Shown one piece after another: positions 1-8,176 of a DNA stretch of 64,000 nucleotides (position 1 is its first letter; every line of letters begins with the position of its first letter). The notes below the pieces were generated by a model. The model searched no databases and was not told the origin of the DNA. It saw nothing but the letters and a program-made list of their open reading frames with translations. This stretch comes from Alteripontixanthobacter sp. Lineage in GTDB: Bacteria; Pseudomonadota; Alphaproteobacteria; Sphingomonadales; Sphingomonadaceae. Location: positions 2,594,968 through 2,658,967 of the forward strand of contig JBDVPM010000008.1 of NCBI GenBank assembly GCA_039968605.1, written 5' to 3'. Both the position numbers and the translations under genes were made by a program.

Positions 1-104
1 TGGAATTTCTCGCAAATCACGAACCCGACTTGATCCTGGCCGCCGATGCGCTGGAAACAACGCCCGAAGCGCTGATCGCCGCCAGCAGGGAGCTGAACGC
101 ATGA
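1..104 (+). CDS. C-terminal fragment of an unidentified protein
   Basis: An open frame enters from the left edge and ends with TGA at 102-104, giving about 33 residues that finish in ELNA. Its stop overlaps the ATG of the next gene in an ATGA junction, which argues that it is a real upstream gene translated with the HAD hydrolase. The visible part (helical, Ala/Glu/Leu-rich) has no motif I recognise, so no function is assigned. Confidence 0.6.
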   Translation, partial: EFLANHEPDLILAADALETTPEALIAASRELNA

Positions 105-730
105 GCCGCCCACTCGTCATCTCCGATTGCGATGAAGTGCTGCTGCGTATGGTGGCCCATTTTCACGAGTGGCTGGAGGAAAGCCAGGGGGTCGATTTCC
201 ACCTGAAGGGCAATAATTTCGCCACCGCTATGCGCTGGCAATCAACCGGAGAGCCTTTGGCCGAAAAGGATATATGGCGTTTCCTGGGCGGGTTTTTCGA
301 TACCGAAATGCACCGGCAGGATCCTATTGCGGGCGCGCTGGAAGGGATCGGGGCACTGCGCGAACATGCCGATGTGGTGGTGCTGACCAACCTCAACGAT
401 GCGCGCCAGCAGATGCGCGTGGATCAGCTGAGAACGCACGGCCTGGATGTGCCGGTCTATACCAACACCGGCCCCAAGGGACCTGCGCTGCGGCGGATCC
501 TCGACGAATACCGGCCCAGCCGCGCGATCTTTATCGACGATCTGGCGCAGCATCACGGCTCGGCCAAAACCGATGCGCCCGAATTGCACCGGCTGCATCT
601 ATGCGGCGAACCGTCGATCGCACCGCATATCGATTGCGCGTATGAGGCAGGTCATGCCCATGCGCGGATCGACGATTGGCAAGCGGCGCTGCCGTGGATC
701 TTGGAAAGACTGGAAAGGGAACCTGCATGA
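101..730 (+). CDS. HAD-superfamily hydrolase
   Basis: Predicted cytoplasmic phosphatase-type hydrolase of 209 aa. HAD motif I is near the N-terminus (ISDCDEVLL, with D9 and D11 as nucleophile and acid/base), motif II is VVLTNL, the motif III lysine lies in the GPKGPAL segment and motif IV is IFIDD. The cap region lies between motifs I and II, at roughly residues 20-85. The substrate cannot be deduced. It overlaps the preceding frame and the following RidA-like gene by ATGA junctions, so it sits inside a translationally coupled group. Family assignment is firm; specific activity is unknown. Confidence 0.85.
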   Translation: MSRPLVISDCDEVLLRMVAHFHEWLEESQGVDFHLKGNNFATAMRWQSTGEPLAEKDIWRFLGGFFDTEMHRQDPIAGALEGIGALREHADVVVLTNLNDARQQMRVDQLRTHGLDVPVYTNTGPKGPALRRILDEYRPSRAIFIDDLAQHHGSAKTDAPELHRLHLCGEPSIAPHIDCAYEAGHAHARIDDWQAALPWILERLEREPA

Positions 731-1188
731 GCATCGATGCCAGACTGGCCGAACTGGGTATCAAACTGCCCGAAGCGGCGGCCCCCGTGGCCAGCTATGT
801 CCCGGTGGTGGCGCATGGCGGTTTCGCGCATGTTTCGGGCCAATTGCCCTTTATCGATGGTCAGCTGGTGACCGGCCGACTGGGCGAGGATGTCTCGCTC
901 GACCGCGGCATCGCGGCGGCGCGGGCCTGCGGTTTGATGATCCTGGCGCAGCTGAAGAATGCGCGTATCTCGCTCGATTCGGTCGAGCGGATCGTCAAGC
1001 TGGGCGCATTCGTCAATTCGGACCCTCATTTCGCGGACCAGCCGAAAGTGGCCAATGGCGCGTCGGAATTGATGTTCGATATTTTCGGCGAGATCGGTCG
1101 CCATTCGCGCAGCGCCGTCGGCGTGCCGGTATTGCCGCTGCACGCTGCGGTGGAGGTGGATGCGATCATTGCCATCAGGCCGGACTGA
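727..1188 (+). CDS. RidA/YjgF/YER057c/UK114-family protein
   Basis: A 153-aa protein of the RidA superfamily, whose archetype hydrolyses reactive enamine/imine intermediates. The ATG at 727 overlaps the HAD stop (ATGA), so longer frames beginning upstream are not favoured. The C-terminal block RSAVGVPVLPLHAAVEVDA matches the family signature and keeps the Arg that binds the substrate carboxylate in true RidA. The following acidic position is Asp rather than the usual Glu, and the protein is longer than classical RidA (about 130 aa), so it may belong to one of the divergent Rid subgroups. Enamine deaminase activity is therefore only possible, not shown. Confidence 0.85.
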   Translation: MSIDARLAELGIKLPEAAAPVASYVPVVAHGGFAHVSGQLPFIDGQLVTGRLGEDVSLDRGIAAARACGLMILAQLKNARISLDSVERIVKLGAFVNSDPHFADQPKVANGASELMFDIFGEIGRHSRSAVGVPVLPLHAAVEVDAIIAIRPD

Positions 1189-1189
1189 A

Positions 1190-1912
1190 ATGAGTAGCCG
1201 CGCGGGCTGGATCCGCGGGCAGATTTTCGCCCATCGCGGGCTGCATTTGGCGGCGGTGCCCGAGAACAGCCCCGCCGCCTTTGAAGCTGCCATCGCGCGC
1301 GGTTTGGGTATCGAGTGCGATGTCCAGGCCAGCCGCGACTGGCAGGCGATGGTGTTCCATGATTGGGAACTGGACCGACTGACCGACGAAGCGGGCCCGC
1401 TACTCGAACGCGATGCGGCCGAGATTGGCGGGGTGACGCTGTCTGCGAATGGCGAGGCGATCCCGAATTTGCCTCATTTGCTTGAACAAATCGGAGGGCG
1501 CGCTGCGCTGCTGATCGAGATCAAGTCGCGGCGCGGGTTTCCGGTCGAGCAGCTGTGCCGTTCCGTAGGCAATGCGTTGGCGGGCTATGACGGCGATGCA
1601 GCCGTAATGAGCTTCGACCCGCGTGCGCCGCGCTGGTTCGCCGACCATGCGCCTGACATCGTGCGCGGGCTGGTGGTCACCGAAGAGGGCAAGAAAGGTC
1701 CGCGCGGCGCTTGGGAAAGACGCCTGGCGCTGCGCCATTCGCGCGCCGAATTCCTGGCTTACGACATTCGCGACCTGCCAAGCCGCTTCGCAGCCAGGGC
1801 CCGCGCGCGCGGATTGCCCGTCGCCAGTTGGACGGTGCGCACGCCGGAATTGCGCGAGCGGGCTGCGCAGCACGCCGACGCCCCGATTGCCGAAGGGGAT
1901 GGGCTGGCGTGA
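1190..1912 (+). CDS. Glycerophosphodiester phosphodiesterase family protein
   Basis: A 240-aa GDPD-type TIM barrel expected to hydrolyse glycerophosphodiesters to glycerol-3-phosphate and an alcohol. Visible catalytic and metal residues are the FAHRG histidine and arginine (about 15-16), ENSPAAF, the acidic pair in IECDVQ, the second catalytic histidine in FHDWELDRLT and the EIK metal ligand in LLIEIKSRRG. No signal peptide is apparent, so it is probably cytoplasmic. The start at 1190 lies one base after the RidA-like stop, indicating co-translation. It ends by overlapping the GTG of the next gene. Confidence 0.88.
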   Translation: MSSRAGWIRGQIFAHRGLHLAAVPENSPAAFEAAIARGLGIECDVQASRDWQAMVFHDWELDRLTDEAGPLLERDAAEIGGVTLSANGEAIPNLPHLLEQIGGRAALLIEIKSRRGFPVEQLCRSVGNALAGYDGDAAVMSFDPRAPRWFADHAPDIVRGLVVTEEGKKGPRGAWERRLALRHSRAEFLAYDIRDLPSRFAARARARGLPVASWTVRTPELRERAAQHADAPIAEGDGLA

Positions 1913-3045
1913 GCGAGACGCAGCTGACTATCCGCGTCGCCGATTCGGTCGGCGAGCTGCCGCGCGCAAATTGGGATGCGCTGGCGGGGGCGGACAACCC
2001 CTTCGTCAGTCACGATTTTCTGACCGCGCTGGAGGATTCGGGCAGCGTCGGCCCCGGTACCGGCTGGCAGAGCGCACCGCTGGTGCTGGAAAGCGGCGGC
2101 GTTCTGCTGGCTGCCATGCCAAGTTATGTCAAAGGGCACAGCCAGGGCGAATTTGTGTTCGATCATGCCTGGGCGGATGCCTATGAGCGGGCCGGGGGCA
2201 GCTACTATCCCAAGCTGCAGATCGCCGCACCATTCACCCCTGCGACCGGTCCGCGCCTGCTGCTGTCCGATGCCTCGCTGGCGGGGCCGCTGCTGCGCGG
2301 CGCAGAGCAGCTTTGCGCGCAAAACGGTTTTTCCTCTGCCCACGCGACTTTCATCGAGCCTGGACAATTACCCCTGTTCGATGATGCCGGCTGGCTGCTG
2401 CGGCAGGACATCCAGTTCCACTGGGAAAACCGCGACTATCGCAGTTTCGAGGATTTCCTCGGCGCGCTTGCCAGCCGCAAGCGCAAGGCGGTGCGCAAGG
2501 AGCGTGCGGCGGCGCAGGAAGGGTTGCGGATCGAACGGTTGAGCGGTGCACAAATCCGCGCCGAACATTGGGATATTTTCTGGGATTTCTACCAGGATAC
2601 CGGCGCGCGCAAATGGGGCACGCCCTATCTGACGCGCAGCGCCTTCACCCTGCTGGGCGAGCGTATGGGGGAGAAAATCGTACTGGTGCTGGCGTTCGAC
2701 GATGACGATCTGCCGATTGCCGGGGCACTCAATTTCGTGGGCAGCGACACGCTCTATGGCCGCTATTGGGGTTGCAGCCGCGATGTGCGCTTCCTGCATT
2801 TCGAGCTGTGCTATTATCAGGCGATCGACATCGCCATCGAACGCGGCCTGAGCCGGGTCGAGGCCGGTGCACAAGGCGGACACAAGCTGGCGCGCGGGTA
2901 CGAACCTTCGGTGACGCATTCCGCCCACTGGATCGCCGATCCCGGCTTTCGCGAGGCCGTATCCGATTTCCTCCAGCGCGAGCGCGATGGGGTGGCGGGG
3001 GACCGCCTGTTCCTGAACGAGCGGACGCCCTTCAAGAAGGGCTAA
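1909..3045 (+). CDS. GNAT/FemAB-like acyltransferase (peptidogalycan biosynthesis protein, DUF482 type)
   Basis: A 378-aa protein starting at a GTG that overlaps the GDPD stop (GTGA). The frame stays open about 66 codons further upstream, but that part lies over the GDPD gene and reads as shadow sequence. Recognisable features are the early block NPFVSHDFLTALEDSGSV, a central ASRKRKAVRKER basic helix and the C-terminal VEAGAQGGHKLARGYEP segment, all typical of the DUF482/FemAB-like GNAT group. Members are annotated as involved in peptidoglycan or cell-envelope modification, but the substrate is not established. It closes the co-directional run that starts at the window edge. Confidence 0.82.
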   Translation: MSETQLTIRVADSVGELPRANWDALAGADNPFVSHDFLTALEDSGSVGPGTGWQSAPLVLESGGVLLAAMPSYVKGHSQGEFVFDHAWADAYERAGGSYYPKLQIAAPFTPATGPRLLLSDASLAGPLLRGAEQLCAQNGFSSAHATFIEPGQLPLFDDAGWLLRQDIQFHWENRDYRSFEDFLGALASRKRKAVRKERAAAQEGLRIERLSGAQIRAEHWDIFWDFYQDTGARKWGTPYLTRSAFTLLGERMGEKIVLVLAFDDDDLPIAGALNFVGSDTLYGRYWGCSRDVRFLHFELCYYQAIDIAIERGLSRVEAGAQGGHKLARGYEPSVTHSAHWIADPGFREAVSDFLQRERDGVAGDRLFLNERTPFKKG

Positions 3046-3063
3046 CCTGCGGCAGGGCTTGCG

Positions 3064-3393
3064 TCAGGCTGCCTTGCGCGCTTCGTCTGCAAGCCATTGG
3101 CGCGCGCGGCGTTGGGCTTCGGCGATTTCGCGTGCCGTCATCTCTTCCGACACATCGGCGCGGCACCATGCGGCTTCTTCGTGACCGCGCGTTGCGGCCA
3201 GGTTGAACCATTTATGGGCTTCCACCAGGTCGCACGTCGCGCCGTGGCTGCCGGTCGAAAAGGCGACGCCCAGATCATATAGAGCAGTCAGCTCGCCCTG
3301 CGCCGCAGCGGCCAGGCAATTGGCTATCAGCAGATCGGCGGCCGCATTGTTTTCGGCTTCGATCGGCGTTCCGGTTATGGCTTTCAGTTCCAT
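3064..3393 (-). CDS. Small Sel1-repeat-like protein
   Basis: A 109-aa protein with one or two Sel1/TPR-like helical pairs, seen as LGVAFSTGS followed by AHKWFNLAATRGHEEAAW. Sel1-like proteins act as protein-protein interaction scaffolds. The ATG at 3393 is chosen because GGGGAAG lies at the right distance upstream; an ATG ten codons earlier has no such site. It is convergent with the FemAB-like gene (19-base gap) and divergent from dksA. No signal peptide is visible, so it is probably cytoplasmic. Partner unknown. Confidence 0.75.
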   Translation of the reverse strand: MELKAITGTPIEAENNAAADLLIANCLAAAAQGELTALYDLGVAFSTGSHGATCDLVEAHKWFNLAATRGHEEAAWCRADVSEEMTAREIAEAQRRARQWLADEARKAA

Positions 3394-3716
3394 CCCACTT
3401 CCCCTGTTGGCGAATGTATCCAATCCGCTAAGCCGAGTTCAAACGCCTTATGGTCAACAATTGGTTAACGCGGCTGGACAATTCGTTCCTGCCGCTGGGC
3501 CACGTGGGGCGCTGTGCGACATGATCGCATCGCTTTTCGTTCCGAATTTACCCGCCATTAAACATGCTGCGAGATCGCCGCTTGTGCCTGCTTCATGGCG
3601 CGCCTATAGGCCCGCGCAACGGCTCGAACGGATTGCTGAGAATATTCAGGATCTTTCGGGTTGCGGGCAAGTGGCGGGCAGCCCGGCGACGTGGGAACTT
3701 TGGACCAGAGGACCGG
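3394..3716. other. Intergenic region between the Sel1-like gene and dksA
   Basis: This is 323 bases with no convincing gene. It should hold the divergent promoters of the Sel1-like gene and dksA. One CtrA-like element is listed separately. I see no terminator-like hairpin or structured RNA that I can name. Confidence 0.5.
3454..3469 (+). promoter_or_regulatory. CtrA-like half-site pair
   Basis: TCAA-N7-TTAAC, one mismatch from the alphaproteobacterial CtrA consensus TTAA-N7-TTAAC. It lies about 60 bases upstream of the Sel1-like start, in the dksA/Sel1 divergent region. Confidence 0.3.
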
Positions 3717-4175
3717 ATGGCCGCAACGGCACAAGACGAAATCGACATCCTGGAAAAGGCCAAGCGATCGCTGCCGGCGGATTATGTCCCGTCGGACGAC
3801 GAACGCTATATGAATGAAAAGCAGCAGGATTATTTCCGAATGCTGCTGCTGGAATGGAAAAAGTCCATCCATTCTGCGGCCTCGGCGACGCTGCAATCGT
3901 TGCAGGACGGTCCCATTCGGGAAGCGGATCTGAACGACCGCGCCTCCAGTGAAACCGACTGGGGAATCGAGCTGCGCACCCGCGATCGGCAACGCAAGCT
4001 GACCTCCAAAATCGATTCCGCCCTGCGCCGCATCGATGCGGGCGAGTACGGCTATTGCGAAGTGAGCGGCGAACCGATTGGCTTGAAACGGCTGATCGCT
4101 CGCCCGGTGGCCACTATGACGGTGGAAGCGCAGGAAGCGCATGAGCGCCGCGAGAAAATTTCCCGGGACGATTGA
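3717..4175 (+). CDS. dksA: RNA polymerase-binding transcription factor DksA
   Basis: A 152-aa DksA homologue that works with ppGpp in the secondary channel of RNA polymerase. The N-terminal coiled-coil region (LLLEWKKSIH through SKIDSALRRID) and the C-terminal globular part (GEYGYCEVSGEPIGLKRL) are clear. Only the first zinc-finger Cys is kept; the other three positions read Ser, Thr and Ala (CEVSG, then TMTVEAQ). Single-Cys DksA proteins are known in other alphaproteobacteria, so this is probably still functional. The ATG at 3717 gives the usual family length. The gene is monocistronic in appearance and is followed by the PilZ gene after 120 bases. Confidence 0.92.
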   Translation: MAATAQDEIDILEKAKRSLPADYVPSDDERYMNEKQQDYFRMLLLEWKKSIHSAASATLQSLQDGPIREADLNDRASSETDWGIELRTRDRQRKLTSKIDSALRRIDAGEYGYCEVSGEPIGLKRLIARPVATMTVEAQEAHERREKISRDD

Positions 4176-4224
4176 ACGGCCTTGTGCGCAATCTTGCTCG
4201 ATCGCGTTCGAAAGATTCTCGTCC

Positions 4225-4240
4225 TTAAACCATTGTTAGA
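4225..4240 (+). promoter_or_regulatory. CtrA-like site upstream of the PilZ gene
   Basis: TTAA-N7-TTAGA, one base away from the CtrA consensus TTAA-N7-TTAAC, located about 56-71 bases before the PilZ-gene start. CtrA itself is encoded at 33009-33704 in this window. Confidence 0.35.
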
Positions 4241-4295
4241 AACTTCGTGTCTATGTGAGGTGGCTTGCCGAACAGGCAGGCCCGCATAACGGCAC

Positions 4296-4697
4296 ATGGC
4301 GAAGGAACGAGCTCAAGAAATGTCCGGTGTTGAAACTCGGAGCCTGTCGCGCGACAGCCTTTTCCTGATGGCCGAATTGCGGCTCAAGGGTCAGGAGGCG
4401 TCGGAGCAGGTAAAGGTGCGCAACCTTTCGGCCGGCGGCATGATGGCCGAAGGCGGACCATCCGTATGTGCTGGAATGAAGCTGTCGATCAAGCTGCGCA
4501 ATATCGACTGGATCGAAGGCGCGGTTGCCTGGGTCCAGGATAACCGTTTCGGCATTGCCTTCGTGCAGGAAATCGACCCGAAGCTACCGCGCGCTCCGGT
4601 CGGCACTCACGATTTGGCGGCACCCCGCTTCGTGCGCACCGCAGGGGTCAATTCCGCATATGATCCGTCCCAGAAAAAGAGCCTGCGCAAAATCTAA
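4296..4697 (+). CDS. PilZ-domain protein
   Basis: A 133-aa single-domain PilZ protein, a likely cyclic di-GMP receptor. The two-part ligand signature is present: RSLSR near the N-terminus (RxxxR) and NLSAGGM (N/DxSxxG) about 25 residues later, followed by the beta-barrel segment ending near FGIAFVQ. The first ATG is at 4296; an in-frame ATG at 4320 is an alternative start, with AAGGA 13 bases upstream. A CtrA-like element sits in its promoter region, which would fit cell-cycle or motility-linked control. Effector target unknown. Confidence 0.85.
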   Translation: MAKERAQEMSGVETRSLSRDSLFLMAELRLKGQEASEQVKVRNLSAGGMMAEGGPSVCAGMKLSIKLRNIDWIEGAVAWVQDNRFGIAFVQEIDPKLPRAPVGTHDLAAPRFVRTAGVNSAYDPSQKKSLRKI

Positions 4698-4771
4698 GCG
4701 TTGGCCCGGCGCCTCGTTCGACATTAGCGACATTGCAGGTGCGCTCTTCGCCGCCTAGTCACGGGGCAGCC

Positions 4772-6256
4772 ATGTCCAGACTGTCTCGCCCGATCCTGCT
4801 CGCCCTTGGCGCCATGCTGCTGGCGGGCTGCGATGGCGGCGCCGACGACGGCGTGGTCGATGTCGCCTTTATCGGCAACAGCGACAGCCCCTTTGCCAGC
4901 GGATTGCGGCTGGGCCCGGCAGCACAGCATGTCCGCGCCGCGACGGCCGAAGGGTTGGTGTCGCTCAACGAACAGGGCGAAATCGTCCCCGGGCTGGCCG
5001 AAAGCTGGATCGTTACCGATGACGGGCTGAGCTACATCTTCCGCCTTCGCAATACGCAGTGGCCGGATGGCAGCCGCGTTACCGGCCAATCGGCGCGCGA
5101 TGCCCTGATCGCCACGCGGCGCCAGCTGATCGGCACATCGCTGGGCCATGATCTGGCGAAGGTCGATGCCGTATTGGCGATGGCTGGGCGGGTGATCGAA
5201 ATTCGTTTGCAAAGCCCGATGCCCGATTTGCTGCAATTGCTCGCCCAGCCCGAACTGGGCCTGCGCCAGGATGGGGAGGGCATTGGGCCGATGACGATGC
5301 GCCGCGAAGGCGATGTGGCGATGCTCGGCGCCTTGCCGCCGTCGCGGCGCGGCCTGCCGGAAAACCCGAATTGGGAAGAGGATTATCGCCAGGTCACGCT
5401 CAGGGCGCTGCCGGTGGAACAGGCGCTTGCAGCCTTTGCGCAGGGCAAGGTCGAAGTGGTGCTGGGCGGGACGTTGGCCAATTTGCCGTTGGCCGATACC
5501 GGCCCGCTATCGCGCGGGACGGTGCGGCTGGACCCGGCGCTCGGCCTGTTTGGCCTGCGGGTAACCGCCAAAGACGGCATGCTTGCCGATGCGGAGCTGC
5601 GCGAGGCGCTGGCCATGGCGATCGATCGCAGCGATCTGCTCGTCCCGTTCAACATTGCCGGGTGGTCGCCTGCCACACGCCTGGCAGCGCCGTCGCAATT
5701 GATCGGCGAGCAGATCGGGCCGGAACGCTGGACGAACCAGGCGATCGAGGATCGGCGCGGCGTGGCGCGCAGGCGAATACTTACCTGGCGGGCGGCGAAT
5801 GATCGGCGAAGTAACGAGCCGCTGCCGCTGACCATCGCCCTGCCGCAGGGGCCGGGCGCGGAATTGCTGCTGCGCGAGCTGAATGCCGATTTCGAAGCGA
5901 TCGGGATCGTGCTGCAACGCGCCGAGGCCGGCACGCGGCCAGACCTGCGGCTGGTCGACCGGGTGGCCCGGTTTCCGGGCCTGCGCTGGTATCTCAACCA
6001 GTTCAATTGCGCGCTCGACAACGGTGCTTGTTCGACCGTGGCCGACGATCTGGTGGCCGAAGCCTCCATGGCATCGGACGCGCAGCAGCGCGCCGCCTTG
6101 CTGGCGCAGGCGGAGGCGGCGCTGGTCGATGCCAATGCCTATATTCCGCTGGGGTCACCGGTCCGCTGGTCGTTGGTGCGCGGCCAGATCGACGGGTTTG
6201 TCGAGAACCCGTGGAACCTGCATCCCTTGTTCCCCCTTGCCCAGCGCCCCATCTAG
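4772..6256 (+). CDS. Extracytoplasmic solute-binding lipoprotein (SBP_bac_5 family)
   Basis: A 494-aa peptide/nickel-type ABC-transporter solute-binding protein. From the ATG at 4772 the N-terminus is a lipoprotein signal with a LLAGC lipobox, so it is expected to be periplasmic and lipid-anchored. Family hallmarks are ATAEGLVSLNEQGEIVPGLAESW, FRLRNTQWPDGSRVT and the late REALAMAIDRSDL block. No permease or ATPase genes lie next to it, so the ligand and transporter are unknown. An upstream in-frame ATG (4733) would add 13 residues that spoil the signal peptide. It is followed after 21 bases by the DUF4112 gene. Confidence 0.85.
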   Translation: MSRLSRPILLALGAMLLAGCDGGADDGVVDVAFIGNSDSPFASGLRLGPAAQHVRAATAEGLVSLNEQGEIVPGLAESWIVTDDGLSYIFRLRNTQWPDGSRVTGQSARDALIATRRQLIGTSLGHDLAKVDAVLAMAGRVIEIRLQSPMPDLLQLLAQPELGLRQDGEGIGPMTMRREGDVAMLGALPPSRRGLPENPNWEEDYRQVTLRALPVEQALAAFAQGKVEVVLGGTLANLPLADTGPLSRGTVRLDPALGLFGLRVTAKDGMLADAELREALAMAIDRSDLLVPFNIAGWSPATRLAAPSQLIGEQIGPERWTNQAIEDRRGVARRRILTWRAANDRRSNEPLPLTIALPQGPGAELLLRELNADFEAIGIVLQRAEAGTRPDLRLVDRVARFPGLRWYLNQFNCALDNGACSTVADDLVAEASMASDAQQRAALLAQAEAALVDANAYIPLGSPVRWSLVRGQIDGFVENPWNLHPLFPLAQRPI

Positions 6257-6277
6257 ACTGAGCAGAAGGAGCAGATA

Positions 6278-6709
6278 ATGGATGATCCCCAAGGGGCGCA
6301 GCAACCGGGCCTCCGGCCAATGGGGCTGGAACTGCCCACCGGAACCGATGCGGCCAGCGTGCGCAAGCGGATCGAGGCGATGGAGCATCTGCTCGAACGC
6401 AGTTTCACTATTCCCGGCATCAACTATCCGATCGGACTCGATTCGATCGTCGGCCTGGTGCCGGTAATCGGCGATATCGTGACCGCCGCGATGGGCAGTT
6501 ATCTGATCTGGGAAGCCCGTAATCTGGGCCTGCCGAAATGGAAGTTGTGGCGCATGGCGGGCAATATCGCGGTCGATACCGGGCTGGGCGCGGTGCCTCT
6601 GGTGGGCGATGCGTTCGATCTGCTTTATCGTTCGAACACACGCAACCTGCGGATCGTGAAGAAGCACCTCGATAAACATCACCCCGAAACGATGGTGATC
6701 GAACAATAG
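6278..6709 (+). CDS. DUF4112-domain membrane protein
   Basis: A 143-aa protein whose central part (IGLDSIVGLVPVIGDIVTAAMG and later GLGAVPLVGDAFDLLYRSNTRN) matches the DUF4112 pattern: two hydrophobic segments each with a G-x-x-P-x-x-GD motif. It is probably an inner-membrane protein of unknown function. A good ribosome site (GAAGGAG) precedes the ATG at 6278. It lies just downstream of the solute-binding lipoprotein and may be co-transcribed with it. Confidence 0.85.
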   Translation: MDDPQGAQQPGLRPMGLELPTGTDAASVRKRIEAMEHLLERSFTIPGINYPIGLDSIVGLVPVIGDIVTAAMGSYLIWEARNLGLPKWKLWRMAGNIAVDTGLGAVPLVGDAFDLLYRSNTRNLRIVKKHLDKHHPETMVIEQ

Positions 6710-6746
6710 TTTCTCGGCCCCGCCGTTCCTCCTATAGGCTGCGGCC

Positions 6747-7538
6747 ATGTCCGATAGCGTAACCTATTCCTCCTATCTCGATCTGGACCGGATCCTGTCG
6801 GCGCAGCACCCGGCCTCCGCCGCGCATGACGAGATGCTGTTCATCATCGTCCACCAGGCGAGTGAATTGTGGCTCAAGCTGTGCCTGCACGAGCTTACCT
6901 CGGCACGCGAATGCCTGAAGGACGATACGCTGCGCCCGGCTTTCAAGATGCTGGCGCGGGTGGCGCGGGCGCAGGGACAGCTGATCCAGAGCTGGGATGT
7001 GCTGAGCACCATGACCCCGCATGATTATTCGCGGGTTCGTCCGCATCTGGGCAATTCCTCCGGCTTCCAGTCGGCGCAATATCGCTGCATGGAATTCATG
7101 CTGGGCGGGCGCAATCCCGATATGGTCACGATGCACGAAGCGACCCCGCAAGTGGCCGAAATGTTGCGCGCGGAACTGGACCGGCCCAGCCTGTATGACG
7201 AAGCCGTGCGGCTACTGGCGCGGCGCGGTTTCGCCATCCCGGCCGCGGTGCTGGCGCGCGATACGAACGTTCCGTGGACCGCCTCTGCGCAAGTCGAAGG
7301 CGCGTGGGCCGAAATCTATCGCAATCCGCAGGAATATTGGGACCTGTACGAATTGGCGGAAAAGCTGGTCGATCTGGAATATCACTTCCAACGCTGGCGC
7401 TTCGGACATCTCAAGACGGTGGAGCGGATCATCGGGTTCAAGAAGGGCACCGGAGGCACGGCAGGCGTGCCCTATCTGGCGAAGGTGCTGGAGCAGACCT
7501 TCTTTCCCGAATTGTTGTCGGTAAGGACCGAAATATGA
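6747..7538 (+). CDS. kynA: Tryptophan 2,3-dioxygenase
   Basis: A 263-aa haem enzyme that opens the indole ring of L-tryptophan to N-formylkynurenine, the first step of the kynurenine pathway. Family blocks are visible: TYSSYLDLDRIL at the N-terminus, FIIVHQASELWLKL containing the substrate-pocket His, SGFQSAQYRCMEFMLG, YRCxE, and LEYHFQRWRFGHLKTVERIIG with the proximal haem-ligand His, then GFKKGTGGTAGVPYL. The length is slightly shorter than typical (about 280 aa) but no block is missing. Its stop overlaps the kynB start (ATGA). Confidence 0.97.
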   Translation: MSDSVTYSSYLDLDRILSAQHPASAAHDEMLFIIVHQASELWLKLCLHELTSARECLKDDTLRPAFKMLARVARAQGQLIQSWDVLSTMTPHDYSRVRPHLGNSSGFQSAQYRCMEFMLGGRNPDMVTMHEATPQVAEMLRAELDRPSLYDEAVRLLARRGFAIPAAVLARDTNVPWTASAQVEGAWAEIYRNPQEYWDLYELAEKLVDLEYHFQRWRFGHLKTVERIIGFKKGTGGTAGVPYLAKVLEQTFFPELLSVRTEI

Positions 7539-8176
7539 GCAAGGCCACCGCAGATCGCCGGATCTGGGACATCTCGCAGAAACTGCGTCCGGGTCTGCCC
7601 GTCTGGCCGGGAGACACGGCGTTTGCGGCGGCCAGGACGTGGCAGATGGAAGATGGCAGCCCGGTCAATGTGTCCGCGCTGACGCTTTCGACCCATAGCG
7701 GCGCACATGCCGATGCGCCGCTGCATTATTCGCCCGACGGCGACGATATTGCCAGCGTATCGCTGGAGCCATTTATCGGCGAATGCCTGGTGGTCGATGC
7801 GCGCGATGTGACGGGCGAGATCGATGTGGCGGATTTGCCCGATATCGACAGCGCCGACCGCGTGGTGTTCCGCACCTATGAACGCTTTCCCCATGATGAG
7901 TGGGACGCCGCGCATATCCCCATTTCGCCAGAGACGATCGAATGGCTGGCGGTACAAGGGGTGAAGCTGGTCGGGATGGACGGCCCCTCGCTCGATCCGC
8001 AGGATTCCAAGGATATGTTGGCGCATAAGGCTGTCCTGGCGGCCGATATGCGCGTGCTGGAAGGGCTGGTGCTCGACGATGTGGAGCCGGGCCGATACGA
8101 GCTGATCGCGCTGCCGCTGCCGATAGTGGCAGGCGATGCTTCGCCGGTGCGGGCCATCTTGCGAGAGCTGGGATGA
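7535..8176 (+). CDS. kynB: Arylformamidase (kynurenine formamidase, KynB type)
   Basis: A 213-aa metal-dependent cyclase-superfamily enzyme that hydrolyses N-formylkynurenine to kynurenine and formate. The N-terminal RIWDISQKLRPGLPVWPGDT block and the metal-binding STHSGAHADAPLHY motif are diagnostic, as are the later GVKLVGMDGPSLDP and LALPI-like C-terminus. The ATG at 7535 overlaps the kynA stop and the gene ends by overlapping kynU (both ATGA), a fully coupled three-gene operon. Confidence 0.96.
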   Translation: MSKATADRRIWDISQKLRPGLPVWPGDTAFAAARTWQMEDGSPVNVSALTLSTHSGAHADAPLHYSPDGDDIASVSLEPFIGECLVVDARDVTGEIDVADLPDIDSADRVVFRTYERFPHDEWDAAHIPISPETIEWLAVQGVKLVGMDGPSLDPQDSKDMLAHKAVLAADMRVLEGLVLDDVEPGRYELIALPLPIVAGDASPVRAILRELG

